NCBI GenBank assembly: GCA_005784505.1
Contig: VCAZ01000037.1
Location: 2,385,856 to 2,449,855 of the forward strand
DNA from: Bagarius yarrelli
Lineage: Eukaryota; Chordata; Actinopteri; Siluriformes; Sisoridae
DNA length: 64,000 bases
Direction: 5' to 3'
A program made the translations under genes and the position numbers. Within the stretch, counting starts at the first letter, position 1, and the number at the start of each line of letters is the position of its first letter. Positions 9,988 to 21,982 of the stretch are shown in pieces. A model generated the notes under the pieces. It searched no databases. It saw nothing but the letters and a program-made list of their open reading frames with translations, and was not told the origin of the DNA.

Positions 9988-12900
9988 CTTTTTACACGAG
10001 CTACGTTCACCTTCATGTATGACGTAAGAGTGATGGAGAGGAGCGTTAATCTATCATTTAGTTCTCTTACTTCTTTATCCATCAGTTTTTGTGTGCTGTT
10101 TGTTCACCCATCAAACACCATCTTGACTTTTCTAGCACGTTGGTCATATAATCTTTTTTTTTTTTTATTTCTTGTTTTCTAGATTCCTGGCATCACATCA
10201 AGAACCTCGACAATTTCTTTACGAGAATATCCTTCCTGTGAAGCTTTCTTGTGCTTCTAATGTGTTAAATAATTATTTTTGTCTGCTCGTTCCTTAACCG
10301 AGTTTCATACATTTATCATTTCCATCAGAAGAACGGCTTCGCCTGTATGATGTTATCCGAGTTTTTTGAACTTGTGTAAGTCAAAATGCATCAGTTTATG
10401 TTCAATAGTACATCCTGGGGTGGTTTAGTCCTTTTTAAATGACCAAATCAGTTGACATACTTCCTCTGGGATTTGTTAAAAAGCTTCTTTACACCAATCA
10501 GATTTAAGAATCTGTAGTAAAACCTTTTCCTTACAGGCAGTTCCTGTTTGTGGTGACATTTACCACCTTCCTGTTTAATTGCGTGGAGTACGACGTGCTG
10601 TTCGCTAACCGAGCCGTGAACCACACCGGGCCGGGAGTCAACCCGCTGGACAGGACCAAGGTTACGCTACCAGATGCCATCCTGTCGCCTGAACAGTGCG
10701 CCGACAGGTGAGCGATTTTTATTCACCCAGATATTCAAACGGGTGAAAAAAAATTCATCAAACCGAGTACTGACACCGGCGTCTCCTTCCTGATTCTACA
10801 ATAAATAAACAACTTAACACTGAAACACGTCAACAGTCATACGCTTTTCATTCAAAAGCGAATTTTACAGGGGCCAAACATCAAAAATCTGTAGACATTT
10901 TACTGTTATTCTAACTTTCCCCTCTGACCATCTCATAGACCGCCTGGAAAAAAGTTATGAAATTTGGCACACTGATCAAAGAGGGCTCAGGAAACATTTC
11001 TACCAAATTTGGGCCATGTGCTCTTAATGATCCAGCGCCACCACTAGGTCAAATTTCATTCCACATTTTTAAAATGTGTGATTATTGTCATAACTGTTTG
11101 CCAAATATAAAGCCGAATGGTGGGACCCTGAATTCTCTGCGTCAGGACGAGTTCAATAAACCCATAATCATAATTTCCACCCACTCAGACTTTTTTTCCC
11201 ATCTTGGGTTTCTCCTCCTGCTAATGATATGTGATGAACACCAAGTTTGGCATCTTTAGCATCTGTAGGGTAAATCGAACGATACTTATCCAAAGATTTC
11301 GCCATAATTTAAATGATTTGCTCATGATGGGCCAACAAATCAGACGGCGAAGTCGGCAAACAGGAGGTGAGGCTGTATCCAAGGCTGTCACAGTTATCAA
11401 ATAACCGTATGATCGCAATTATTTGACATAACCGCAATTACTGTGCACTTTTATTAGCCGAAAGGTGAAACTGCAGTAACTGCGACACTCTATTTTCAAC
11501 CACAGTATGTGACCGAATGAAACGGCGTGATGGAGCGGATTTTTTTTATAGCTGGAGCGTTGTGGCTTTCTGATGTTCTGAGTGCGCGCCACTAAAGCTC
11601 CATCACAAGCTCAACTCATGTTAACACCCCATAATGCAACTGTAAAGACACCATGAACCAATTCAGATGCTGCTAAAACAGAGAGACACCACTGACAATT
11701 ATTGTTATAAGTTACTTCCTTAAGTATTTCCTGTATAATCGTGACAGTCCTGAAACAGTACTTGGTTGGTATCTTTGGGAACCCTGACCTAAGAAACAAA
11801 TTTCATGACATCATTAATGATTGGGTAACCAAAACAGGGCAAAAAATGCTTTTCAAATTTGATTTGCATCATTACAAAACCTGAACGAACGAAACTTCAA
11901 TATTTTAAAACATGGTCACAGGTCAAATTAACTGCAAATGACACAACAGGTCATCAGTGCACCAGCAATGCCACCATGCTGCTCGTTTAATTATCGACCT
12001 CCTATAATCGGAGGATCCAGTGAAGAAACTAGATATCCCAGGTTATTGGTTGGGTTCTTATGAATGCAATAATTAATGTTAAGCTTAGGTCACTTGAAAT
12101 TTTCAACACCAATCAGAATAAAGAATTAAATAAAATAATGTTTATCTGAAAGCCACCTTTGTCACCTCATTTCACACTCTGTCTTCAATCCAGTCCCCCG
12201 ATCCTCCAGTTGGTCCGTCTTCGCTTCTCTTTTCTTCTCTAATATCCAGACTGTAAGCAACACCTTTATTGCGACACCAGCAGAGAAGAACTTGCTGTCT
12301 CCTAGGGTGCTATTTCTGTGGCTCTACACGGAACTTTACTGCCTTCCAAGAAGATCTGTTTATTTGCCCTCTTATTTTTCAGTTATTATTTATCTATCAT
12401 GTTTCAGAGCCGCACTGACTCCTCCTAGTCCTAGTCGATGTGCTCGAACTTTCAGCATTTCTCACTGTATCCTCGGTGTTTATTGCTTGGATGCATGGTG
12501 TTTTATTAGTTTGTGACTGGTTAACAACCCATTTCCAGTCACTGGTGAGAGAATAAAGTAAGAAAAACAATTGCAATGTCTTCTGTGACCAAGAATCCCA
12601 CAGCGAAGTAAAAAATATCATCAGAACTAAACGGTAAAGTTGTTGCCATGGACAACATCTGCATGTGTCGTGTTGATTTGTAGGATTCATGGCAACAGCT
12701 GGATCATCTTTCTCCTGATAATGGCGGCCGTTTTTTGGATCTATCGTCTCGGCAAGGTGATCTGCAACATGCTGGGTTACTGGGAGATCCGGCAGTTTTA
12801 TATTAAAGCCCTGAAGATCAGCATGGTGAGTAGAACGCATGTTTGTTCGGATGATGACTTATAAAGCCACCCTTAAACTTGTTTGTGTTCGTGGCAGGAT

Positions 12901-15682
12901 GAGCTGTGCAACTTCAGCTGGCAGGAAGTGCAAGTGCGTTTGATCAGGCTACAGCGCGAGCAGCAGATGTGCATCCACAAGAAGGAGCTGACTGAGCTGG
13001 ACATCTACCACCGCATCCTGCGCTTCAAGAACTACACCGTGGCCATGATCAACAAATCTCTGCTGCCCGTGCATCTGCGTCTGCCCTTCCTCGGTGACGT
13101 GGTCTTTCTAACACAAGGCCTCAAGTACAACTTTGAGCTTATCCTGTTCTGGGGGCCCGGTTCACCCTTTCAGAACAAATGGAACCTGCACCCAAAGTAC
13201 AAGCGAGCGAGCGAACGCCTGGAGCTGGCACGGCAGCTGAGCCGCACCATTCTGTTGGCGGGCGTGGCCAACCTGCTGCTTTGTCCCCTGGTGCTGGTGT
13301 GGCAGGCACTGTACGCCTTTTTTAGCTACGCCGAGGCTATCAAGCGCGAACCGGGCAGTCTCGGTACACGCCGCTGGTCGCTCTACGGACGTCTCTACCT
13401 ACGGCACTTCAACGAGCTGGATCACGAGCTGCGCGAACGCTTAAGCCGTGCCTACCGCCCCGCTGCCAAATACATGAACTCCTTTAACTCCCCTCTGCTG
13501 GCTGTGCTGGCCCGAAGCGCAGCTTTCTTTGCCGGCTCCTTGTTAGCTGTGCTCGTCGCGCTAACCGTCTACGACGAAGACGTCCTCGCTGTACAGCATG
13601 TCCTTACAGCGGGGACCGCCCTTGGCGTCATCATCACCATTGCCAGGTGTGAAGATCCTGTTGTTAAAAGATTTAAAGCAATCTTATAGATGTAGATTAT
13701 TATGTAAATGTGTTTTTTTGTAATTAATTAGTTCAGCGTATTAAGTGCACCTGTGACCTTTTGGCTTTGTGCTTTCCGTCAGGTCCTTTATACCAGACGA
13801 GCATATGGTGTGGTGCCCTGAGCAGCTGCTACAGTGTGTCCTGGCACACATCCACTACATGCCCGATCACTGGAAGGGTAACGCTAACAAGAGCGAGACG
13901 CGCAATGAGATGGCACAGCTTTTCCAGTACAAAGCGGTGAGAAATACACCGCCGAGACAGACTATCAGGGACGAAATTTAATGTCTGTAATTTATCAGGT
14001 GAATTGTTCTCCATAGGTCTTCATACTAGAGGAGCTGCTCAGTCCGATCATCACACCCTTTATCCTCATCTTCGTCCTCCGTAGCAAATCTCTGGAGATC
14101 ATCGATTTCCTGCGTAACTTTACCGTGGAGGTGGTGGGCGTCGGCGATATATGCTCCTTCGCCCAGATGGACATCCGCCGACATGGCAACCCACAGGTGT
14201 GTGTGCATGTTTTTTCAAGTTCAAGACATAGGAAAAGCTTAATGACCTTTTTTTTGATGTAACATTATTTTTCACCTACCAGTGGATGTCGGAGGGTCAG
14301 ACGGAGGCGTCCGTGTACCAGCAGGCAGAAAACGGAAAGACAGAGTTATCGCTCGTTCACTTCACTTTGAAAAACCCTCGCTGGCAACCGCCGCAGGACA
14401 GCTCGCTATTCATCAGCCACATGCGTGAGAAGGTGCAGCAGGACGCACAGACCGGGCCGAACCCTCAGCTCCTGCTGTCTGAGGCTTCACTCTGCACCTC
14501 GCTGCTCTCCAATGACGCCACCACTGCTGTGGGTTCCTTTATTCTATTATTATATCATATTAAACTTTTTAGCTTGAAATTGATTACATATGGCCGTTAA
14601 AATTATTAAATGAAAATTTTATACCTGCTTCTGCTTCCCTGTAGCCTGATACCCTTCTGGCAAGCGTTCTGGCTCATCCGGTACTGACTACGTCCGGGCT
14701 GCAGGGCTGGAACCGCCGCTACGTCTCTCCAAGCAGTACAGCTTCTGCCGCCGCGAGCGTACTAGCTTCACTCTCTTCGTCTCAGCAGCCTCACCCAGGG
14801 CGCCCACGGCATCACGTATTTCCTCCGTCCATTCATCAACATCACGAAGGTCTGACGTACCACAGCGGTGCCGCTGACAGGTGATCATTTTAAATGTTAA
14901 ACTCGTGGGGTAATTTGTCTGCTATTTAATTCGGAGATTACGAGAACTTTGCTGATTAGTATTGGTCTGTAGCTAATTGGTTAATTCATTTAGAATCATT
15001 AGCAAAGTAAAGGAATTAAACATTTATTCGATTACCGACGCGACTCGGCTCACCGGAGCGAATCCAAATGTGTATAATTAAACCTTCTCGTTATAATTCA
15101 GCACGTGTGTCAGCGAGTCGAAGACATGCGGCCAGTCGAGTTCAGCCCTGCTTTCCGAGTTCGCTACAGCCGAGATGAGCCTCCATGCCATCTACATGCA
15201 TGAGGTGAGAGCTCTGCTTGCCTTACTCACACACGCACGCGCACACACACACACACACACAGGCTCACCTACAAAAGATCTATAACACGTGATACAGTAT
15301 ATTCTGTATTATAAGCACAAATTTATGTACAAAAAAACCTCCTGTAGGTGCATCAGCAGAAGTCCCTGCATGTGCGTGGACCCGGCCAATCACATTCTCA
15401 CGTGTCATTGAGGGACTTTGGTTCCAGTGCCGGTAAGTATTTGCGTCTACACGAACGCTTATATTTATATGTAATCTTATATCTCGTAAGTATTTTAGAA
15501 TATTCAACGAATCATTATGTCCCCCAACGCTAGTTCCTGCGCCTCAGATGCGCCCGGACGGCCTGACTGTCCTTTCACCTCTTCGGCTGGGGGGCTGGGT
15601 GGAAGAAGAGGAGGAGGAAGAGGAGATCAACAGCAGCTCGGCTCCACATCACACCAGTCACACCAGTGGGACGAGCAGCTGA
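9806..15682 (+). CDS. atg9b: ATG9B-like autophagy lipid scramblase, complete in 13 coding exons
   Basis: ATG9 is the multispanning, trimeric phospholipid scramblase of Golgi/endosomal vesicles that seed autophagosomes. Exons: 9806-9914, 10183-10226, 10311-10375, 10537-10707, 12684-12825, 12898-13646, 13783-13936, 14017-14196, 14283-14528, 14645-14880, 15102-15204, 15348-15432, 15534-15682; total 2433 bp, 810 aa. The N-terminus carries a YQRLE sorting motif at residues 10-14, followed by DSPPGEEDLL, both as in human ATG9. The core keeps ELTELDIYHRILRF, GLKYNFELILFWGPGS, LYGRLYLRHFNELDHELRERL, FIPDEHMVWCPEQLL, HIHYMPDHW and FTVEVVGVGD. The tail keeps AEMSLHAIYMH and ends after LGGWV plus an acidic run. 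Exon 6 alone carries 250 codons. The ATG9B rather than ATG9A call rests on the adjacent abcb8 and asic3. The intron at 10227 is AT-AC. Confidence 0.95.
9937..9987 (+). repeat. Poly-T tract of 51 T in atg9b intron 1
   Basis: An uninterrupted run of T begins 22 bases after the exon donor at 9915. It is a simple homopolymer and its true length may vary or be mis-assembled. Confidence 0.9.
10227..10310 (+). other. atg9b: U12-type AT-AC intron of atg9b
   Basis: The 84-base intron opens with ATATCCTTCC, closes with CATAC, and contains the branch-point match TTCCTTAAC at 10290-10298, about 13 bases before the 3' end. All three fit the minor (U12) spliceosome consensus. The exon frame holds only with these AT-AC ends: FFTR is joined to IYHFHQKNGF, matching the ATG9 family. 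No usable GT-AG pair preserves this match. Confidence 0.9.
10935..11270 (+). repeat. Probable interspersed repeat in atg9b intron 5
   Basis: 'GAAATTTGGCACACTGATCAAAGAGG' and 'CCAGCGCCACCACTAGG' are of a kind repeatedly met in fish dispersed DNA elements. The open frame across it is not gene-like. No second copy was found in this window. Confidence 0.4.
11385..11700 (+). repeat. Dispersed repeat (family H), copy 1, atg9b intron 5
   Basis: Shares ATAACCGTATGATCGC, TTTTATTAGCC, AACACCCCATAAT and ACCATGAACCA with 15845-16045, in the same order and orientation. Probably a hAT-type non-autonomous element; the class is inferred. Confidence 0.6.
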
Positions 15683-17775
15683 AGTGCCTTAAAGGTCTGT
15701 GCTTCTCCGTCTGCTCTTTATCTGATTATTTCATATTCTCTATAAGTGTACGACAGGACAATCATATTCCCACAAATTAAAGTTATATAAGGTAGACATT
15801 GGCTAGCTTAGAGCTTCTCCTTACAAGGAAAAATTAAAGACAAGACTGTCTCAATTATCGAATAACCGTATGATCGCTATTATTGTGCAGTTTTATTAGC
15901 CAAAATGGGGAACTGTAGGAACGGCAACACTTTACTTTCTGTCGTTCTGAGCACGCTTCACTAAAGCGCCATAACGAGTATAACACCCCATAATACAAAA
16001 TGTATAGACCATGAACCAGTTCATATGCCGATAAACACAATGAAATATGGATTTCCTTAAATATTGTCCATCTATTAATCTATAATAAAATATTTACAGT
16101 GATTTTTTTTATGAAGTGAACATAGAGGGACGAGTAAATAGAGTGAGAGAGAGAGAGAGCACGGAGTGAGCGAAGAGGCAGGGAATGAAAATCCGTAACG
16201 GTGCTGAAAAATACGATAGTAATAGACAAACTACACTGAACTTTTAAATAAAAACACCCCACCTTGCTTTATAGTCAGTTTATGTTGGATAATATTATTA
16301 ATCTACTGTTAAAGCTGCTGTTATCTGATCAGTGAAGTAATCAGATGTCTGATAATGTCTGATCTAATAGGGTTTTCGTTTTATTTCACAATCTGAGGTT
16401 TTTCCTCTCCTCCACAGTGTTTGTATTCATTTTCTGGAAGAACCTCATGGTCTCAGTTAAACTCAAAGCTTCTCGAATGAACGAGTTGCACCACAGGAGT
16501 CTTCGCTTCGTCCTCCTTTCCGGTCTGGAGGAACCGTGCTATTTCAGACTCACTGGTGGCACCACACACACCTTCTCATCCAACATCCGGAGGACTTTTT
16601 CTTTTGTTTATTGTTTTTAGATGCGGGTGAGTGTGTGTGTTCTCAGATTAAGGTTGTAGCTTGGTGTGTTCAGCTTAAAAGACAAATAGTAACTGACAAG
16701 AGTGTTTTTTAGAAAAGCGTCAAAAGAACAAAAAAAAAGATGGAGCTGGAATTTGGGCTGGGATTAAACGGGAATTTTGTATTGTAACACATGGATTTTT
16801 TTTTGGGGGGGGTGAAGAAGCACTGCAAAGCGTTTTTATATTAGCAAATCATTTAAACAATAATAATAATAATAATAATACACTTGGGGATGCGCTGTTG
16901 GAGGAAATAACGTACAGCCAATAACGGTACAGGTTCTAAAGTGTTTTTTTCTTTTTTTTTTTTTTCTCACACTATAGATAAATAAAATTAAAAAAACACG
17001 TGGCGGCCATTTTTGTCCGTCCGTAGTTGCGTTCGTTGACACCAACTTCTTAATAGCTATAAATAAAGACTTCTAGCAAAAACCCCCCAAAAAACCCAAC
17101 CTTTTACTTTAAAAGCTATATACAAATTCGACCAATCAGAATGAAGAGCGCTATTTTGTATATTTTAGAGACTTTACTATAAAACACACTAACAAAGCTT
17201 ATAAAGGGCAAGTATTTTACATCAGATTTTTTTTCCCCTCTTTAATATTAACACCTAATTAGCTCGCTGATGAATTAGCTAGCTTTTAATCAAGCTTTAG
17301 CGCTTTTGTTAACTTGACAAGGAAGATTAATTCCTCTTATCGTGTCCTACGGCACCCGGATAAATAATCTAACGGATACTAGGAAAGACCAGATGGTGTT
17401 TTAAACAAACTGTTCATCCGATCACACAGAATTAAAAAAAAAAATTTATTTTGTCGGAGAAATAGTATTGTAACGAAATAAGGAAAAAAAAACCCTTTTT
17501 ACATCAGGGTGAAGGCATTAATCTTTAACTATCCGAAATACCTCTGCACACTCAACCAGGTAATGTACAGTATTTATTTTGGTGCATATAGCGTGTCGCT
17601 TTTGGGGGAGGAAAAAACACGAGTGTGTGGGGGAGTCCAATCAAGACCAGTTTACACTCGACACACTCGTGACAACTGACTTTTACAGGATCGTCATCAT
17701 GACCACTAAAAGCAGTCTGAATGAGGACTGTACACACGGTGCTATGTTTTAGTTGTTTTCGGTTATCTTTCTGAC

Positions 17776-17812
<37 letters not shown>

Positions 17813-17956
17813 GTCTGATCAAAAGCAACACTTTATTTAAAAATAAACCAACACAAAAAATAGTCTGAATTTTGTCTTGTATTACCGTCTCAGTACAGGT
17901 TAATAACATCTTTATAACAGCTTATTATGACCAATGTAGAAACAGCGCTATGACAT
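15683..17956. other. 3' flank of atg9b, no coding gene seen
   Basis: Apart from repeat family H, this holds AATAAA-type signals near 16245 and 17060, an (AAT)n run near 16858 and a T35 tract at 17777-17811. An open stretch at 16417-16620 follows a tccacag acceptor-like site and could be a 3' UTR exon, but it has no ATG9 similarity. Confidence 0.4.
15845..16045 (+). repeat. Dispersed repeat (family H), copy 2, downstream of atg9b
   Basis: Second, shorter copy of the repeat at 11385-11700. It lies about 160 bases after the atg9b stop codon, so it may fall in the 3' UTR. Confidence 0.6.
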
Positions 17957-18690
17957 ACACTACATGGACAAAAATAATTGGAACACCTGCCCCCCGACAT
18001 TCCATTCCAGATGTTTGTCTTATTCTTTCACCTATAATTACCTCCACACATCTGGAAAGTCTTTCCACTAGATTGGGTCATGTGACTGTGTGGATTTGAT
18101 CATTCAGAGACAATACAGGATGTCCCATAAGTTTCCATACTTAGAAATAAAATAAACATTTGTTTATGAAAACTATTTTCCCAGATCCCCCAGATTTTAC
18201 AGATCCCCCAGATTTTACCCCACTTGATTTTTATCTTTGGGAGCATTTAAAGGCCAGGATGTATCAGGAAAGTATACAGAACCTAAATCATCTCAAGGAA
18301 CGTATCACCAACGCAAAACTCCAGCTGTGCTTATACATGATCTTCAGCATGGTAGTCATGTAGATAATATATATATATATGTTTTAATGTATGGAAACGT
18401 ATGGGACACCCTGTAGTATTATTAAGATCAGACACTAATGTTGAGGTTGAGGAGGTCTGGGGTTCAGTCAGAGTTCCAGTTCATCCCAAAGGTGTTTAGT
18501 TTAAAGCGGTTGAGTCAGAATCAGGACTTGTACAGTGCTTCCACTCCAAAACATCCAGAACACAGCATGTCTTCATGGAAATCAGGGGCTTTGTGCACAG
18601 GGACATTGTCTCTTAGTTCCAGTGACACATTTATGCAGGTGCACCAGTGAGGTGTCCAGACACTTTTGTTGTCCAGAGTGAAGAGAGATG
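17957..18690 (+). mobile_element. MITE family M, copy 2, interrupted by a mariner element
   Basis: Starts at ACTACATGGACAAAAATAATTGGAACACC. It continues through CTTTCCACTAGATTGGGTCATG, is interrupted at 18114-18415 and resumes at GATCAGACACTAATG, running to GTGTCCAGACACTTTTGTTGTCC. The terminal blocks are an imperfect inverted pair. No coding capacity of its own. Confidence 0.8.
18116..18413 (+). mobile_element. Deleted mariner-type element with terminal inverted repeats and TA duplication
   Basis: 298 bases bounded by imperfect 25-base inverted repeats (CAGGATGTCCCATAAGTTTC and its complement at the right end), with TA at 18114-18115 and 18414-18415. Inside is a fragment encoding PPDFTPLDFYLWEHLKARMY, matching the TPLDFFLWG block of mariner/IS630 transposases, then NLNHLKERITNA. 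A 19-base tandem duplication (about 18183-18220) precedes it. Too short for activity; a deletion derivative. Confidence 0.85.
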
Positions 18691-20058
18691 TAATCTGGAA
18701 CTTTATCACCAACAGGTCTCGTTTGGTTCCACCAATCCTCCATGAACGTGAAAGTAGGTTGATTACCTATTATTCTGTTTGTTGATTCAAATATACAATA
18801 TCATTTTTCACGTACAGACAGAAAGAGCAGTCGTGACGATAAGGTTAAATATGTTTATTATGTAGCTTCATTTACACTTTCACAATTGACTTTTTAAAAT
18901 GTGGATACATGTGCTAAAAACCCTCTTCTATAAAACAATGCTATTGGCTGAATGCAGAAGCGAAATTAAGAAAAGGGGCGGAGTCGTGATAATATCTCTT
19001 AGTCCTGGCTCACAGCACTGTGGTGCGCCGTTAGATAAATCTGTGATATGTACATGCAAGCTAAATAAAGGAAAGGTGTCTTTGGGCAAATCTGATGTTT
19101 AACCACAAGTTACTGTATATACTTGCTTGTGGTGTCTGGGGGTTGAGGTAAAAGACACCAAGTGGAGTACGATTGTTATTAAAGCTGTCCTAAAGGAATT
19201 CTGCGTCACTTATAAATAACTCTTCGGTATTTCAGTCATGGTGTGAAACGCAGCATTTACGCCTCTCATTCTGTCACACATGCCAGGCCGCTTGGATTCC
19301 GATTTCGAGTCGTCCCATGAAAAACGTGAATGTGCTAAAACCTGAAATTTTGTTTTTTTTTGCCGTAAATCCCAGAATATTAAATAGAAACGATTATAAA
19401 TACGATGCATATCAAAAGTAAAACGAACCTGAAGCTATTTTTTTCCTTTATACTAACAGTTACGCCTTACATTGGTTATTCTAATACGTGATGCAGATTA
19501 TTGCACTTGTACACATGTAATGTAAACAGACAAACACTTGAATTTAACTGCATTCAAAGAAACAAGTTCAGTTACACAGCAGCATGTACTCCCTTCGCAT
19601 TGGCTAGGCTTGTGGTGATAGTGAACAGAATACACAGACAGGAGGTAAGAAATGAGAAAGGAGTTTCATTTGTTCTTCATTTGTACTTTACTTTCACTAG
19701 CTTAGGCCGCTAGCTGTCCACCATATTGAAAGATTCGAGCCTACCATAAACCCATTTTTTGGTAGCAGATCTAATATCCACGTACTGATTTCATTACCCA
19801 TGAAGGACGTACCTAAAGTTCTATCCAACATGAAAATGTAATTATACAGATTTACTATAAATGCTAAGCATACATCATCGTTATGACGATGTTTTTTTTT
19901 GTACTTTGTACAAGGTCCTCTGTGAATTGACTGTCCGATTGTCGAGCGTTTCCGAGTCAAAGCCTACTTTTAGATCCCAAACTTGGACAATGTGCCATAA
20001 ATCTACACGATATAGTCTATGATTCCGAAGCAGACGGTAGGGCAGGTCATATAACATC

Positions 20059-20110
20059 CTAGCATGTTGCGGATTCAACAGTAAAGCATGGCGGTGGCAG
20101 CATCATATTG
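20059..20110 (+). pseudogene. Tc1 transposase relic
   Basis: ACAGTAAAGCATGGCGGTGG... translates to TVKHGGGSII, the conserved block upstream of the catalytic Asp region in Tc1 transposases. Surrounding frames are broken. Confidence 0.55.
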
Positions 20111-20138
20111 AGGTACTCACCATTAGTTGCAACTCTTG

Positions 20139-20325
20139 TGGGGAAGTGGTGGCTTAGTGGTTTTGATGTTGCACTGATACCAAAATGACTGGGGTTTGAT
20201 TCCCAGCACCACCAAGCCACCATCTTGGACCCCTGAGGAAGGCCCTTAACCCCCAATTGCTCTTCTAGAAAAAGAGATAAATGCAAGTCCCTCTGGATAA
20301 GAACGTCTGTAAATGTAATGTAATG
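20139..20325 (-). repeat. Dispersed repeat family A copy (reverse)
   Basis: AAGTGGTGGCTTAGTGG ... GATTCCCAGCACCACC ... GGCCCTTAACCCCCAATTG ... GATAAATG. It is the reverse complement of the family A repeats listed elsewhere. Confidence 0.75.
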
Positions 20326-20398
20326 TCTTGCTTGTCTAAACAACTAAAGATTCATTTGGCAATAAAAGGTCTGGAACCTTTCTAGAACAGCTGTTTAT

Positions 20399-20427
20399 TT
20401 GGTTAGTTAGTTAGTTAGTTAGTTAGG
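20399..20427 (+). repeat. (TTAG)n microsatellite
   Basis: About six tandem TTAG units. Confidence 0.8.
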
Positions 20428-21982
20428 GAGGTGTTGGCTAGTCTTTGCTAGCTACTGAGTCATTAAATTTGTAATATAGGTTCGTGCAGAAAGTGAGTCA
20501 CCTGAGAAAGTTTCATCTCTAGAGACAAGCATCATCGCTGACACAATGTAAGGAATCGATTTGCATTAGATTCTGATCTTCTGTTGTTCAAATGATGTGA
20601 TAAATGATTCGCTGATTTCAAAACTGCTGCCACAAACGCTTACGGTGTGCAAGAGTCAAAGCTTCGACCCGGAAAGACCGTCATATCGTCACTTAACAAG
20701 CGAACAGTCGTAATATTACACGTGGGTGATTCTATAATTGCCATTTTTTAAACATGGTTCGATTTTTAATGATTCCTTTTCATGGATCACAGGATGTTAC
20801 AGGTCATTACAATATAATAGTTTCTGTAAAAAACTATAAATCCTATATAGCTGAAAATCAGGATTTCTTCTGGTAGAAATTAGTCAGTGGGTTTTTTCCA
20901 TCATGTATCATTATGTAATCAAATAAATTTTTTTTTTTTTATAAAAGCCCTAAATAGTCATTTTCTTAATTCAACATTCCAACAGTCCATAAATCAATTC
21001 CGTAACTGTCACATATTTGCGCTTTCATTGGTGGACTTATCTTCCATATTTATGTGAAATACAGGAAATGATGCTCTTTCTCTCTGAAAAAATATTTTGA
21101 TCTAAAAAGTTTTTACCCCAAGAGTTATATTCATTGTTGTCACGCTAACAAGTGGACGTTTTGGCTAAAATTGTGGTAAAATTGTCAATTCTTTTACTGT
21201 CAAACTGTGTTACTGAGATTATTTCCACACATTCCCCCATTTGTCCGTAATTTGTCTCGTTAACAAACAATACTGACAAAAAGAAACCATTTTTTCCATT
21301 AAAAGTAAATAAGGAAGTAACTTTTTTAGTAACTAACTTGTAAATGTTTGGCAAGTACTGCATTATTACAATTGTTTTCAATAAGATACTGGAAAGAATT
21401 TGTTTCCTTACCTTGGAGCCGAATCATCCAATTATATAATCACCCATATGCAATTTAATCATTTGACTGAAGAATGCTAACAAATGCTAGCTAATTAAAC
21501 TTAAAACCAAAAACATACAATACAAAGACAAATTTTCGGATCAAGCCAAATATCTGTATATTAAAGATGGACTGTATTATCAGCACAAGCCTAGTGTTTA
21601 GCAAACGTGACGGTTCCTGCCTGCTTGCGCTGATTTTGTGCAGTGTTGTGCCTTGTTTAGTCCAGCCTCAATAACCCAACACCCAAAAAATGACATTTTT
21701 CACAACATGGAACAAACAGTTGGTGCTGTCGATACTGCGTTATGCTAATATAACCTGAGTATTGATTTGAAAAAGTGTTGCCTACTTGTACTTTGTAATG
21801 ATGATATCTGATTCTATGCAGGCATTAATTTACTTACTGGCCAATTGAACTAGTCATCACGTACTTTAGCGTACGGTTTGTGGTAGATATGTACTGTACA
21901 TGTTTACAAGTCAGAATCACAGTTTGCTGTCAGACCGCTAATGCGTCCTTGCGTCGTCAACAAGCGAACTCCTCAAAGTTGC

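Noticed and set aside
16417..16620. Possible extra atg9b exon
   Set aside because: An acceptor-like site precedes it, but the atg9b frame already ends at 15682 after the conserved LGGW tail, and no ATG9 similarity is seen.
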